A DNA stretch of 64,000 bases from Heloderma charlesbogerti (GCA_026122225.1 JANEZZ010002675.1:930001-994000); one strand, 5' to 3'; shown: positions 12,201 to 27,200, counted from the stretch's first letter. The notes: generated from the letters alone by a model not told the origin. Program-made: numbers and translations.

Positions 12201-15200
12201 ACATCCAAGTGTGCAGGTAAAAAAGAAGAAACATATATTTACAGAGACATATTCAATAAGTTGTTTTACATAAGAATGGCATAATGGATATGCAAAATTT
12301 AGTTAATTGCTTCACTTCCTACACAGCAATTTACAGTTGGTGTCCATAGAGGTAGATGTATATTCAGACCTCGTACATAGGGTGGAATCCAGCACAATTG
12401 CTGTAAGAATAGAAGGAGCTTCTGTTTACAGAACAAGAGTTGCAGTCACAGGAGAAGAATCCCTTCTGTGAGTGCAATTCACATCCTACATCCTTTGACA
12501 GAGCAACTGCATTAGATGGCCCCATTCTGAGTTTCCTGCAAAAATATAAAATTCTGCAGTAAAGGATCCTAAATTAAGCAGAATAAATCACTTCAGTTGT
12601 ACAGTGTGTATGCATTGATTCAGTTTGCATAATTTGCACGGTTGCACTGTGAGGATTAGGATCAAGGAGGCCATCAGTTGCATGCAGTATTTTCACTCTA
12701 TTCACAGAAGGAGTTTGTATTCCCAAAAGAAAATTGCACTTGTGGAAAGGTCCTTCTTTGAGTTCACCCCTTCAACAGAAATGTCTTCCACGAATGAATG
12801 GAAAATGTTGAATATAACTAGGGATGTATGAGAATTTTGTTTGCGTTTTGCAAATTATGTGAACATTCCCTGTTTGCAATCTCGAATGCAAGCAGGAATG
12901 CAATTCTTGGGAAATTTCCACAATGTCCTGAACTTGCACTCACGCTCGAAAGTGTGCATGTTCACAAATGCACACTTCCAAATATGTGCTTTCACTTATG
13001 CATTTCCTACCAAAATCTGTGTTTTCATGCTTTAGCATAAGGGGGAAATGCTCATTTTCAATTAGGAAAATGTGAATTTTTAAACATGCACATTTTTCCC
13101 AATCAAAACCACACAGTTTTCCTGATTTAAAAAAAAAGGTGTTCATGTTTGGGAACGCAAATGAGCCAAAATGAGGTTTGAGGAAGAATTTGGAGACCCT
13201 TGATGAGCTTGAATTTCACATCTTCACTCATCCCTAGATATAATCCCATGTATGGAACTGACAGGGAGGAGCATAAAGCTAGGTGTGCAGCACAAATTCT
13301 TGGAGGATGTCTTATCCAGGCTCATTTTGGTTTCTGAGGTTTCAGCAATGTATTTTATTTTTATTTTATTAAGTACACATATCCCACCTTCCTTCCCTCA
13401 CAGAACACAAAGTAGTGTACATCGGGTTGTCAGGTGTCTACTATCCAGGCAGTAACCAGACCGAAATCTGCTTAGGCTGCATCAGACGATTTCCTGGGGC
13501 TTGGGCAAAACCCTTGTACTCCCCGGTTCTCAAGTTTGTTGGAGTTGTTGTTTATTGGCTTAACTTGTGCACAGTTCTCTTTGCATTTCTCTTCTTCCTT
13601 CCAAGAACTGATGATGTATAGAGACTTTATTAGCACTGCTTAAGAATGGCCTTCTCCTGAACACTGCACATAGACAGCCTTTCTTTCTTAATGACTGACG
13701 TTTGATTTTTGGAACACCTGTTCCTTGGAGGCAAACTTGATATTACATATAGATGAATGACTCTGGTCAGATTCAGATTTTACTCTTGTGTGGGCCATAG
13801 GCTGTTCACATATACAAAGTAGCTAAGACAAATTAGGTCTAATACAGCATAAAATCAAAATCTAAAATGGTTAAAACTAAAATAGATTCACAATACATTA
13901 TTTAAAATTCATTTAAATTAAACTGCTTCCATATTTAAAGGGATAATTATAATCTGAGAATTGACAACTAAAAAAAAACATTAAATCAAGCCAATTCTGG
14001 AGGAGCAGTTGGGGACTGGACAAGCAATAGTGTGAAGGGTACTTACCCTTTCTGTACTTGTTGTTTTACCATTTCAGATCAACTATCTTGTAGCTTTGTT
14101 CCAATTTGGGTTGCCATACCATATTCCAGTTTCCTAAATCTGGATAGCCTAATCTACGTATCATACAAATCAGTTGCTAATAATGCATTGTTTTACTCTG
14201 ATTTTACACGTGGTATGTGTGTGTGTTTAAACATTTAAAATTGGAAGGGTTCTGCACACATCAATATAGCACAAGTTTTCTGTGTGTAACTGAGTGCTGG
14301 AATCGGGCTAGAAAGGATTTGGGGAGTGCTGATGTTTGCTACATCTTAGGGGTGTTTTGTATTGGGATTTTTGCCTGGAAATCCAAATGGACTCAGCCTC
14401 ACATTTTATTAACAGTGGAATACATTGCAGGTTATTGTAAGCCACTGTCTCTCAACATCTGTAACAGGGATATAATAATAGTGAACAGTACTGGAGGATT
14501 GTTATATGCCACTCTCTCAGCTTTCTCACCAGTAAAATGGGTTTAGCAGCAATGGACAACGCTACAGGTTGTTGTATGCTGCTCTCTCAGTCTCAGCCTG
14601 ACCTCCAACCTGCAACAGGGACATAATATGACTGGATTATGTTGTGGGATTGTTGTAAACTATTCCTTCAGCCTCAGCCTGCCCCCCTCCTGCAATATTA
14701 ACAATGACATCTACTGCAGGGCTATTGTAAGCCACTCTCCCAGCCACAGCCCTTCCAACCTGCAATGCAAGGATAATGGACTGCATTGGCATGATAATTT
14801 TTAAATATTTAAAAAAGAAGAATAACATTTTTCACACAATGTAAGAAAGAGCTGGCCAATCACAAGTACATTGCAATCTGGGATTTCTCCATTGTTTTCT
14901 AAGAGAACGCTTACTTCTGTTCCAGGGAAAGTGGGTGGGGGAAGCTTCAAAAAGAACCAGGAAGTTACATTTTTGGACAGTTAAATTGTGGCTAGAATTG
15001 TTTTGATTTTCTCTTGCCCCCTCCCAAAATGGCAGAAAATGTCCCGACCACCCTCCATCCCATACTTCCATGGCCTGTGAATTGGAGAACATTTTTGACC
15101 CAGCATTAGACTTAAAAGGTTGGCCAAAACAGTTGAAGAATCAAAGCAAATCACTTTTAATTTGTATGAATATGTCTGATGTCTGAAAAAAAAAGATTAG

Positions 15201-18200
15201 TCAGTGTTTTGAAATGTTACACACACACACACGTGTGTGTGTGTGTGTGTGTGTGTACATACACACATACATACACATACTTACATGCATACAGAGTAGG
15301 AAATAAAAGGGCAGGGCAGAAAAAAGAGGGCCCAAAGATACAGATCCTCTCAGCATCTGTGTTTTTGGGTTCCCATATGTGTAGCAGGTTCACAGCTTTT
15401 TCATTTAGTTTTGGCATTAGTCTCCATGTGTGGGATTTGAATTGCAAATCATTTCAGATGGATCATGAAGCCAGTGCAAGTGAAACAAAGAGTGCAGATA
15501 AAGAATATGCCAGCAAATGGTCCCTCCCTTTGGTCACCAGGGTGGGGGGGTGCGGGGGCTGGAATTAGCATTGTGCTGGAAGGACCCTAACCAGGAACAT
15601 GAGTATAGAGCAAAATGAGAGAAACGTAATTGTGTTGAGAAAATAAACTGGGCTGTTTATGTATGTGTGTGTGTAATTCTGGATATTCACACATTTAAAT
15701 TTATTCAGCAGGAGTTGTGAAGCATTTCCACTTCTAAAAATTTCTCACCTCAATCGATAATAAAGTTAGCGTGGGGCTGAAACAGAAAGCACTCATTTAT
15801 CTTTCAGTCTTGCAAAAAGCTGCCTCTTCATGCTCCACAGATCAAATTGCCAGCAAGGAGATAGGAAGGCAGAACAAAGGAAAAGCTCACACAACACACA
15901 TTTGAAGTGAGCATATGCCTTGCACTGTGAAAGGGACTGTGTGGAATGTAGGGAAGAAGAAACTATATGGCACCAAGTTACATGGTTTAATTTCTGACCT
16001 TCATAAATCCTTTTTATGTCTGTGATTATTTAGTGTTTATTATTTTTTGCTTAAATACATTAGAAATGAAATATATGAAATATGATTCATTGTTTGGGGA
16101 TTTTAATAATAATAACAACAACAACAACAATAATTACGAGAAAGCATACCAAATAAAAAATAACTAAAAGCCTAAAGTGTAATCCTTAAGAATCAGTGAA
16201 GTTTTCAAGTATTAGGTGTTGGATCCTAGAGGAAGGAAAAGTTTGCAGTGGAAGTTTATGATTTTCTGTTTCCCCTCCAGACGGATGCTGAAAAGCATTC
16301 CCAAGTGGAGCGGAATTCCTTGTGGTCTGGTGATGAAATAAAAAAATCAGATGGAGGCTCAGACAGCGGTGTAAAGATGGAGCCCGGATCTAAATGGAGA
16401 AGGAATCCCTCTGATGTGTCTGATGAATCTGATAAAAGCACTTCTGGGAGGAAGAACACAGTCATTTCACAGACAGGTTCCTGGAGACGGGGCATGTCAG
16501 CTCAGGTTGGCATTACCACACCAAGGACGAAAACAGCAACCACCTCAGGAACTTTGAAGACACCTGGAACAGGTGAGGAATGTACAGCCAAGAGGTGAGC
16601 AATGCAGGCCAAGAATTTGTGCTGTTAGGAGGAAAAATTTCCTCTGAACTGTCAGGATTTCAACTGTATTTTGATCTATGCTCGTCTTTGATGGAGAACA
16701 GTGCAATAAATCTCTGCTCTTGTGTACCTGTGCCAGCTTGAAGAGAACCTGCCAACAGTGATGTCAACTCATTCTTTGTATGACTGGGATGATATTTGCC
16801 TCTTGAACTGGTGTATGTGCTAAGCAACGGAACTCTTATATTTCTTGAACGTGCATATAAATCTGAAGACATTTCTAGAATGTCTAGTTTAATGTTAGCC
16901 TGTTTTTTAAAAAACTGCTTAATTAGAAAATGTGTCTAAGGTTGCATATGCATGAATGCCTTGTAAGCATCTGATCCTGCTGTGATAGCTAATTTGCTGC
17001 AGGAACTTTCTTAACACAATATCATCTTGCAAATTAATGAGGGTGGGAAAAGGTCCAGTGCACAGATACCCTTTAGTGCAATGCAAGTGCCTCACTTCCT
17101 TGGCTGGAGGAGGGAGGCCTACCCTTTTTCCAACCCACCAGTCAGGCAGAAACATTCCTCATCAATAGGGAATAGTAACAGATATCTAAGCTATCATCCA
17201 GTTGTGATTACAGCAGCCCAGAGCAGATGAGGGGAAATTTAACTTCCCCAGTAGCCGCAGTGCTCCAGAGAGAGACATTGTGAACAGGTGCAAAAGAGAG
17301 CTTTCCTTCTGAATAATTGCAAAAGCATGGGTTTTAGTCTCTATTGTTCTTTTACTGTTTCCTTTAGGAATGAGGGAGACCTATTACTTGTGAGTAGACA
17401 TGTTGCTCATGCTTCTGAGTAGATATGTATAGGCTTGGTATTTGGGATGCTACTTTAAAGTGCTGCAGATTAATTGAGTCCCACTTACGTCTGAGTAGAC
17501 ATGTGGAGGCTTGGCCTGCTTACTTCTGAGTAGGGTGTAAATGGGTAAGAATTGTATTTTGGCTCCACCCACTTTGCCTTTGGCCCCATCCACAGATGAA
17601 ATGCAGCTCCTGAGACCTTTCCAAGATTGGAATTCAGGTCTTAGGCTGAAATATGTTCCTGTTGTAGAGGAATGTTTTAACTGTTGGGAAATGAAGGCCC
17701 TTGTTGTGTCCATTCTCCACAGAGCAATTGCGATTGGAAGCTCGTATTCCTATTGCTTTGGGCCTACTTGGGAATATGGATTGTCCCAACTTTCTCCGAT
17801 ATCTCCGATTGATAAATTTTTAATCAATCAGAAATAGGAGCAGATCCAGCCTTGTTTCCCTGTGATCAGTGGTGCAGCTGTCTGGACCACTGTTGCTAAC
17901 AATGAGGAAAGGAAGAGTTCTTCATCCCACTTTAGTACTAGGCTACATGACCACAGCATCTAAGAAGTAATAGCAATGGATGGTTCAGTTGTCCATTCTG
18001 TACAGTAGTAATTGCATAATCTTTCATGCTATAGATTAGTGCTGGATCCTTAGAACTATTTTTTCCATCTTAAATTGACTTGCATTTAACACAAACCAAC
18101 CACTTGAGCTTTCTGCAGATGCATTGTTTTTAACAGATACTTTTCTGTTTGCATTTTTGCAACCTTTATGTTTTGAGAACGTGAAGTTCATCAGTTAAAA

Positions 18201-21200
18201 TTGTCTCCTTTTGGCTTAGCCATATTATTAATTAAAAGGCCGCTGAAAGCTGTCCCCTAGTCCTCATTTGGTTTATATGAGGGATGTGCAACTTGTGGCT
18301 CTATAGACATTTTGACCTACAATTCCCATGATCCCTCACCATGCCGGCTAGGGCTGGTGGGAGTTGTAGGCCAAAACATCTGAGGGCCCACAAATTGCCC
18401 ACCCCTGGTTTATATGAATCTGTCCACCTGTTCAAGCTTCAGACTGAACACATCGGTCATGTTCTCCTGGTGTATCAATGTATACTTCTCTCAATTTGCA
18501 ATTAATTAAGCAACATCAAAATGCTTCCACAAACCTCCTGTAGCTTGTGTGTTTACGCTTTTTCTGGCTTCTTTGCACCATATGCATAATATTTGATGCC
18601 ATGCAATATTGGAACTTGTTCTTCGTTTTTCTAGGGAAAACTGACGATGCCAAGGTATCGGAAAAGGGTCGGATTTCTCCCAAATCTGGACATATTAAAC
18701 GTTCCCCATCTGATGCTGGACGTAGCAGTGGTGATGAATCGAAAAAACCTTCTGCAAATAACTCTAGAACAGCTGCAGCCAATACAAATATGTTTGGATT
18801 TAAAAAACAGAGTGGGTCAGCTGTAGGCATGACCATGATAACAGCTAGTGGGGCAACTATCACAAGTAGATCTGCTACTCTGGGCAAAATCCCCAAGTCA
18901 TCTGGACTCATGGGTAGGTCCACTGGTCGCAAGACTAGTGTTGATGGCTCGCAGAATCAGGATGATGGTTACTTAGCCATTAGTACCCGAACCAATCTTC
19001 AGTACCGGAGTTTACCCAGGCCCAGCAAATCCGGCAGCAGAAGTGGAGCTGGCAATAGATCTAGCACCAGCAGCATAGACTCCAACATAAGCAGCAAGTC
19101 AGCAGGCTTGCCCGTTCCTAAAATGAGGGAGCCAACTAAAGTTGCCCTTGGGAGCTCTCTGCCAGGCTTAGTCAACCAGACAGATAAAGAGAAAGGGATC
19201 TCATCAGACAATGAAAGTGTGGTCTCTTGTAATTCTGTTAAAATGAACCCAGCATCTCAGGCAGCTTCTAATGCAACCCAGAATACTCACCAGCAAGGAG
19301 TCAAGTACCCAGATGTGGCCTCCCCCACTTTGCGCAGGTATGTGCATCTCCTTCATTTAGTCAATGCTTCCACTGGAGTTTTAAAAGCTGGGGTGGGTTT
19401 ATATTCAGGCCTACATTCTTGACACCTGGGATCTAAAATGAAATTCTTTCTTTGAAAGGCTGTAGATGAGAAAAATCCATATTTACACCATCATTCTTGA
19501 TCTTTTGTGTAGATTAAGTTTTCATTTTACTTTTGTAGTGGGGACAGATTGGGGAGCCACATGCTAATATTTTTTCTCATCTGCCTACCGTAATTGCTAA
19601 AACACATTGAATAACTTTGTTGATAACTAGGAAAAAGACTAGTCATTCTGCTAGTCCTAGGCAAGACTGGATATACTCTATAGGTATACTTGCTGCCCAA
19701 TGTCGGTACACCCAACACAAATGTGGGAGAAAGTTCACACTTCCTGAAAAATCTATCAATCAGTTTGTATACTCCTTTTCCATATACAGTATGCTCAAAG
19801 CGGTTCACAACAAAGTATGATGAAAAACAATGCATTCCTATTTGTATTAAAATATATATGCTGGTGAGATGTGAATAGTTATGTATTTGCATCATAGCAA
19901 AATAAAAAAATAAGGGTGAGGTGGGCTGGGGGGAAAACCTGGAGCAGCTTTTGATTGCTCCTACTTTCAGTGAACATTAAAGCTGAGCAGAGACAGAAGA
20001 AAGGAAACAGGGAAAGAAGGGAGTCATTATACTTCATTCAAGTCCAAATCAGCATATTATGCATCACTCACCGGTGCACTGACTGCAGTGTTTGAGTGCA
20101 TATTATACTGGGGGAATGTCTGTTTGCAGCCAAGGTCAGAACAAAATATTCTCTTAAATGTCATACTGCATCCGATTTTGACATTTTCAACGTTTCCTGA
20201 CTTCCGTTTCTTTTCTGTTTTCCCTCCCTCAGACTTTTTGGTGGAAAGCCAAGTAAACAAGCTCCTATCACAACAGCAGAAAGCATGAAAAATTCAGTGG
20301 TCATCTCTAACCCACATGCAACCATGAATCAACAGGGCAACCCGGATTCTCCTTCTGGCAGTGGCATACTGAGCAGTGGTGGTAGCAGTCCTCTTTATAG
20401 TAAAAATGCAGACATGAATCAGTCTCCATTAGCATCTAGTCCCAGTTCTGCTCATTCGGCTCCTTCCAACAGCTTAACCTGGGGTACTAATCCCAGTAGT
20501 AGTTCTGCTGTTAGCAAGGATGGAATTGGATACCAGTCTGTCAGCAGCCTGCACACCAGTTGTGAATCCATTGATATTTCTCTCAGCAGTGGAGGTGGGC
20601 TGAGCCACAACTCTTCCAGTGGCTTGATTGCAGCTTCTAAAGATGACTCATTGACTCCCTTTGTTAGAACCAACAGTGTTAAGACAACTTTGTCAGAAAG
20701 GTGAGGAAAAAATTCAGAAGACATTTGTCATGTTTATGTATTTATTTATTCTGGCTATTTATATGTGGTTTCTGTAACCAGTAGCTTGATCCTAACATGT
20801 TTACTTGGGAATACGTCCCATTGGGTAGCAACCTAACTGACATAAGTAATGTCATTCAGACTGAGGTTCCTGTTTTGAGGTAAATGAGGATTAGTGTGGG
20901 AGTTCTTTTTATTTTTGTGTAAACATTGGTTGATCTAGGACAGGGGTACAGAACCTCTTTCAGCCTAAGGGCCAAATTCCATTCTGGAGAAATCTCCAGG
21001 GGCCATTCCACAGCTGGGTGAGGCTGAGGGCAAAATGGATGGGGCCTAAATACAAAACAATACCGGCATATTTTGGCATAAAGCTGTGACTGCCAGGAAC
21101 TAAGCTTTAGGAGAGACATTTCAACCTTTTAGAAGGAGCAGGGGGAGGGGGGAGACTGCACACAAGTTGGGAAACCACCGGATGATTGGTGGTTGGAAGA

Positions 21201-24200
21201 AAGGTAGTGGGGCCAGGGGAAGTGTGTGTGTCCATCTGAGAAACCCTAGAGGGTCAGATTGGGACCTCAGGAGGGCCAGATTTGCCTCCAGGCCTGAGGT
21301 TCTGCACACCTGATCTAGGGAGTCAAATGGATGGCCACCATCATTGAGTGTACTGTCTTGTTAGAAATTTCCAGGTAACTGAGGACTTCCAAACAACTGT
21401 GGTGAAAAAAAATCTTACGTATCTCCTTTCCCTCAACATAGAAGCATCCATAGAACTCACATCAGACCTAAATGCTGAGTGTTACCAAGCCCCTAGATTT
21501 TCAGAAGATGAAGGAAGAACCACCACAAATGTGAACTGGCTGAGTTAAGGTCAGATATAAAATATCTGGGCTTGACTCAGCTAGTTCACATTTGTGGTGA
21601 ACTTTGTTTCCTATCAGTGAGAGCTGTGGCAATTAATAAGAGGTTTGACATGCATATTGACATAATGTGGGAACTATGAAAAATATGCTTTATTTCCTGT
21701 TGAATCACAGTTGAAGACAGGGATGTACAAAATTCATTTACCTGTTCGTGGATTATGTTGATGGTGGCGGGGAGGCGTTCCGTCCCTCCCCCCGGAATCC
21801 TGGCCGGCTGGCTCTGCTGCAGGGATTCTGCGGAGCCACCAGCCGGCTCTGCCAGCAGCCGGACATCTGACCACTGGCTAGCAGGGACGCAAATGGCGGT
21901 GGCCATAGCCACTGCTGTTTGCGTCCCTGCAGTCAGCCGTGATAGGCCTATCACGTCTGACTTAAAAAAACAACAACAACAATGCGCGTATGCAAATGGC
22001 CATTTGCATTCCTTATTTTGGCACGTCTTAGTCTACGTCAAGATTTACGTAGACTAAGATGGTGAAAATAAGGGGAACGCAAATAGCGCCATTTGCATAC
22101 GTGCGTTGTTGTTTTTTTTTAAGTCAGATGTGATAGGCTACGTAAACATTTACGTAGCCTATCACCGTTTTTTTTTTAACCTAGCCATGATAGGCTACGT
22201 AAATCTTTACGTAGCCTATCACGTCTTTTTTTTTTTTTAAACTGGAAGCGGCGGCGGCGGCAGCCGGTCGGAAGACTAGCCGCTGCAGCTGCCGCCGCTG
22301 AACCACCACCGGAGCCGCCGCCGCCCGGAAGATCCGCCCCAGGTAAGTCTCGTCCTGGGGGGGGGGCGGGGGGGCAGGCCGTTCCGCCACCGATTTCGGG
22401 GGGCCGAATGCGCTGGCATTCAGCCTCCCCGAGATCCGTGGCGGAATTCTCTGACATCCCTAGTTGAAGACTGCAGCTTGCCCTGTCCTGTCTGTCAGCT
22501 AGGTACAGTTGTTAATCTGCTGCCTCTTAGATAGCCAGGATCACATCAACGTACAATAAGTTATCAATACTGGCCTAATGAAATAGCCAAGGTTGTCATT
22601 TAGATAGTGATCAAGGCATAAGAAATGGCAAACTGCAGTGGCTAAGGAAGTGAGCTGTGAGTCGGGAAGCTTGCGGTTCAAATCTGACCTCAGCCATGAA
22701 CTCACTTGGTAGCTTTAGACAAGCCATTGTCAGCTCAGCCCTCCATTTTTCACATGAAGACAGTAATACTGCCCTATTGGTGTAATGGTTACTGAGATAT
22801 GTACGTGAAGTACTTTGAAATACTAGGGGCTGAACTAAATATAATGATTCATCTAAGGGGTTGATAATTAAATGGATCAGAGCAAGCATGGAAATGGAAT
22901 TTAACTCTTTCCTCTCCTGCTGCTGCCCTGAAGAAAATTCCTCCTCTGAAGCTGGCATTTGCTTAGGGTGGAAATCCACACTGGTGCCCATACAATAATC
23001 AGCTTAAGAAGGGGGATTTCCATCAGAAAATCCCATAGAAGAGGAAGAAAGGGTTAAATTTCCCATCCATACCTGCCCTAACCCTATGAATTATCAGCCC
23101 CCATGCTGATGCAATTTGCATTTTAAAATCTTCAGGTTAGATGCAAAGATTTGTTTTAACTTGTAGTTTTACCCGAAGTAATCTTACTTATTGTTACCTG
23201 CTGGGCATATTCAACGCAGTTACCACTGTAGTAATTTTCTCACTCTTTTATTTATACTTATTTTTACATCAAAAGTTAATTATATTAATTGTTGTTGCTT
23301 ACTACCACCATTTTGAGTTGATGAGTGGAGCAAGTTAGAAGGTAGGCAGCAGGTGCTAAAAAAAGATGACATATTTAGGAAGCACATTCACTCTTCTCTT
23401 TAATCTCCCTTATAAGCAAAATATTATGGATTATACTATGAACATTTTGTTTCACACTGCTGCCCTGTGGCCTGCTGTATTACTATTTAGTTGTTTGTTT
23501 GGCAATCTATTTGATACTAGCAGTGTTCTGAGCCTTCTACAGAACATAGGAATGATATGATGTCTGGCCACTCTGGGACTGTGGCAACTGGGTGGTTTGT
23601 TGACCTACGTAAAAGTCTTTCCACCAGAATGCTCTCAGTGGCTCTCTGCCTTCCATATACACCCCAGAAATAATTAAATTCAGTATTCAGATCTTTCCCA
23701 AATCCATTTCCATTACTGCTTCACCAAATAAATCACAAGATGGGTCCTCTTATCTGCACTTCATCTGATTGTTTTGCTATTGGAATGGCGCCCACATGAT
23801 ATGGGTCCTGCAGGTTGATAGAGATGCCTGTGGTCACCAGATCTGCTAACCTGGTTCTGTGGTCATATATCTGCAATGGAGTGACAACCTATTCATTTCT
23901 TCAGGATCCCTGTCAGAGTGTACATTCCTGTGGAAAGTGGTGGTACCCTGTTCAGCTCATGCTACCACTTTCCATGTAGATATGGAACTGCAAAATGAAG
24001 ATTTTGGAACTGACCTTAAATGCTGCTTCAGAGAAAACCACAGGAGTGTAACCATTCTGAAATAATTTGGAGCTTGTCTGACCCTATTGTATAACTCACT
24101 CCACTGTTAGAACCGTATAGTTTTCTATAGCTTCGTAACATAAAACAGCTGTTGAAAGCTCTTGATAGTTTTTTATTTTTTTAACAGCTTTTTCCCTTTC

Positions 24201-27200
24201 TTCCTTTTGCGCTAATATTCCTCTCTCTTTTTGTTGTTGTTTTGTTTTTCTGTCTTGTTGGACTTTATTCTTCTAGCCCTCTCTCTTCCCCTGCTGCTAG
24301 TCCCAAATTCTGCAGAAATACTTTACCCAGGAGGCAGGACAGGTAATGCTGTCTCAGGGCAGTAGAATGCACAAGGCCCAGGAGGGCTCATTGTGACACT
24401 TAAGAAACCAAAATGTATTGTGCAAGGCTGTGCTCAGTGAAGAGTGTGTGTGTGTTTCACTGGGATGTGTAAACTATCACTCAAAGACATGCCAGTGAGA
24501 GTCCATTTAATGGCGTCGTATCCCCACTTACTTTGAGGAGTGGCATGTGGAAGAGCTGAGAAGCGTAGCATTTTTCCAAGAACAAGAAAAAATCAATGAT
24601 AATCTTACCATCCTACATCTCTTATCTATCACTTTGAACTCTCACTAGCATTTCAGCATTCTGGTTGCATGCTGCTTTCCCCCCATGTTGCAGGCTGTGT
24701 ATTACCTTTTGTTTTGATTCCCCTATCCTATCTTCCCCAGTGTGGCTGAAATATATTTCCTGTTGTACGTTGCTCACCCCAGTCTGGCTCATGGGAGTCT
24801 TGCAGGCTTTATATAATGTGTGTGTGGGGGGGGGGGTCTTGTAAAAAATTAATGCAAGGAAGCAAATATATATCCAAATTCATCAGAGGTGCTGTTGCTC
24901 TCATCTGTGTTCTCTTCATCTGACACATAGTAACTGATAGCAGTGTTAGACTTTTCTCAGTGTCTCCTGCACTGGCACCATTTCAATTTTCATTTGGAGG
25001 AGGACCAAGATATTTCAGTGTGGTGAAACCTTTTTAACTAGGTTTGAGGCTTCTTACTGGAGATATTCAAGATAAAGGGCAGTATCCAATTTGGCTCTAG
25101 TGCTAACATAATTTACATAGCGCTAGTGCCAAATTGGATACTGCCCTAAGTTTTTTAAAAGCAGTATACTTTAAGAGCATTTTTTGCAACTACCTTTTAA
25201 TGCTTCATAATATATGGCAATTTTATCAACACACATCAGTCACACTTGTACTAAAAAAAAAGTATTTGTGCCTTTGGCAGGTATATCAGGTACACAGCTA
25301 GGCCCTTTTGATAGTTTATAATTATCAATTGAATTTGTTAATGTATTTCTTTTTGTAGGATAGGTGCTTTTGAAATATAACTACATGTGATCTGAACCAC
25401 AGCCTGCCTAAATGGCAGCCCTACTCCCCTGAAAATGAGGGAGTCCTCATAAATGGAAGTCCAAGGGCCTGTTGGTTGGTCACGTAACAACCTTTTTTTT
25501 GCCTTTCAAAATGTTTGTTGAGAGATTTTACCAATTATTCCCATTTGAAAATGGAAAACTTCTCAGGGTTTTTTTTTGTTGGAATTGGGGGAGAATGGCT
25601 GTACTGAATTATTTTTAAGGCATCTTTTCAGCATTATCACTGGTGATGGCTACCACAGTCCTGTTTTAATACTATGTTCTGAAAGCATTCATTTGAAGCA
25701 TGCACACTTCATTTTAAGAAAGAGTGGTTCCAGGCACTTTTGTGGAAGCAAAATAGTAAGAGCACTGGAATTCCAGTTCTTCAATGACTGTGAAAAGTCA
25801 CATAAAAGAAAAGTGCTTATAGCCAGTTAAGTTGTTTGAGAGCCCAAAGCCTCAGGGTTGACTTCATTCAGCATGGTCCCTTGTGCATGTTCTGTATAAC
25901 ACACTCCATACCTTAGATGGATTTTGCATGTTGCCTTGGCAGGGGCTCTTGCTGTTTCTTCCAGTACCATGATGCAGCTGCTTAATAGTGCATTCTTCTC
26001 TCTTTCAAGCTGATCTTTAATCTTCCCCTTTTGTTATTCTCTGAAGTTCTTTTCTTTTAACTTTTCTACAGCGACCCACATCTTGATAGGAACACTTTGC
26101 CTAAGAAAGGACTCAGGTATTGGTGTTTCCACATAGCATAAGCAGTTTTCCATGTGGTTTTTGGAGCTTGGCTTTGTGTGTCTTTTGTGGCCGTCAGTAG
26201 TGCTGCTGCTGCTGCTGCTGGTGGTGGTCTCTGCTTGTGCAGTTGAGTGGCTGCAATCTCTTCTTCCCTATCGTCCCTCCCTCAGCGTCTTTGAAGCAGG
26301 TCATTACTCTCTTTTCCCATCCCACATGCTTCTTTCCATTTGATAGCTTCTCATCTTGAGCAGGGAATGCAACTGTAGCTGGCTGGGTCTTTGAAAAGCA
26401 TCTCACAAACCATCACTGGGCTTGATTTGCAAGCAGTAATTTGCAGCTTTTATGACTGAAGTAACAGGGTGATGCTATTTTCACAGTGTAACTTCTGAAA
26501 TGCAGATCAAGAGGAATTTGGAGGTCATTAAAAGTGCAGATTTTGTTATACAGTAGTTGGAGCTGTAATTGGGCTTTAAAACAAACTAGAATCAAACCAA
26601 TCAGGCACTCCAGAAATGTTTGCATCTAAAACATAACATGTAATGTAGGCAATTTGACATAAAAGAGAAATTACACTGAGAAGAGTATGTTTCCTTCTTT
26701 TGATAAAGACCTACAACTTCTCTAGATTTATTAACTTGAGTGCTACAAATTGAAAGTGCTACACTAATTCTGTGGAAGTGTGCGTTAACTTTAAAAAAAA
26801 GTTCAACTCCAGACTGAATTGTGCTGCTTTTTACGATAACAAAATGGATGGCTTTAAATTACAGCTGCAATTTATTCTGTGCTACAAACACATTGTTCTC
26901 TGCAGCAGCTTTGATTTTTTCACTGAGCTGGGTGCTAAAAGCATTTTGTAAAACTGGGGAGGGGGAGGCTCAGTTAGTTGGTTGATCTGAATTGTTTTCT
27001 GCATTTGTCAAATGTCTCCAGCTAATAATGAATGCCATAGTTTAAGCTTGAAACATTTGAATGTCAAAGAGGTAGGTATTTGCGGTTTGTTCTTTCACAT
27101 ATTGTGCTAAAACTGGTATGCCTGTTTATAGCTCCAACCCTTCAGTGATCTATACACATGAATAACTTCTATCTTTTACATCAGAAACTAAAACTGGAAA

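Larger units (their letters stand above)
9283..16280 (+). other. Intron 1
   Basis: About 7 kb. It holds an unclassified repeat with internal inverted copies (11701-11862), a TTG-type microsatellite (12163-12181), a hAT-like MITE (12819-13236), a LINE/SINE-like tail around 13340-13440, a CA/TG microsatellite (15219-15288) and a CAA-rich run (16105-16133). Near 14400-14780 a phrase like 'GGATTGTTGTAA GCCACTCTC' recurs about four times, a degenerate local repeat. No further exon seen. Confidence 0.75.
20701..24276 (+). other. Intron 4
   Basis: About 3.6 kb. Contains a hAT-like element with TSD (20941-21312), a 745-bp hAT-like element with nested hairpins and a GC-rich end (21718-22462), and a MIR-like SINE (22620-22830). 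At 21523-21600 a short inverted repeat (CACAAATGTGAACTGGCTGA and its complement) flanks about 30 bases. The 3' end has a long T-rich tract before the next acceptor. Confidence 0.75.

Noticed and set aside
22231..22345. CpG island or alternative NAV3 promoter
   Set aside because: The GC-rich stretch is inside a transposon bounded by target duplications and is short; no promoter motif or first exon seen.
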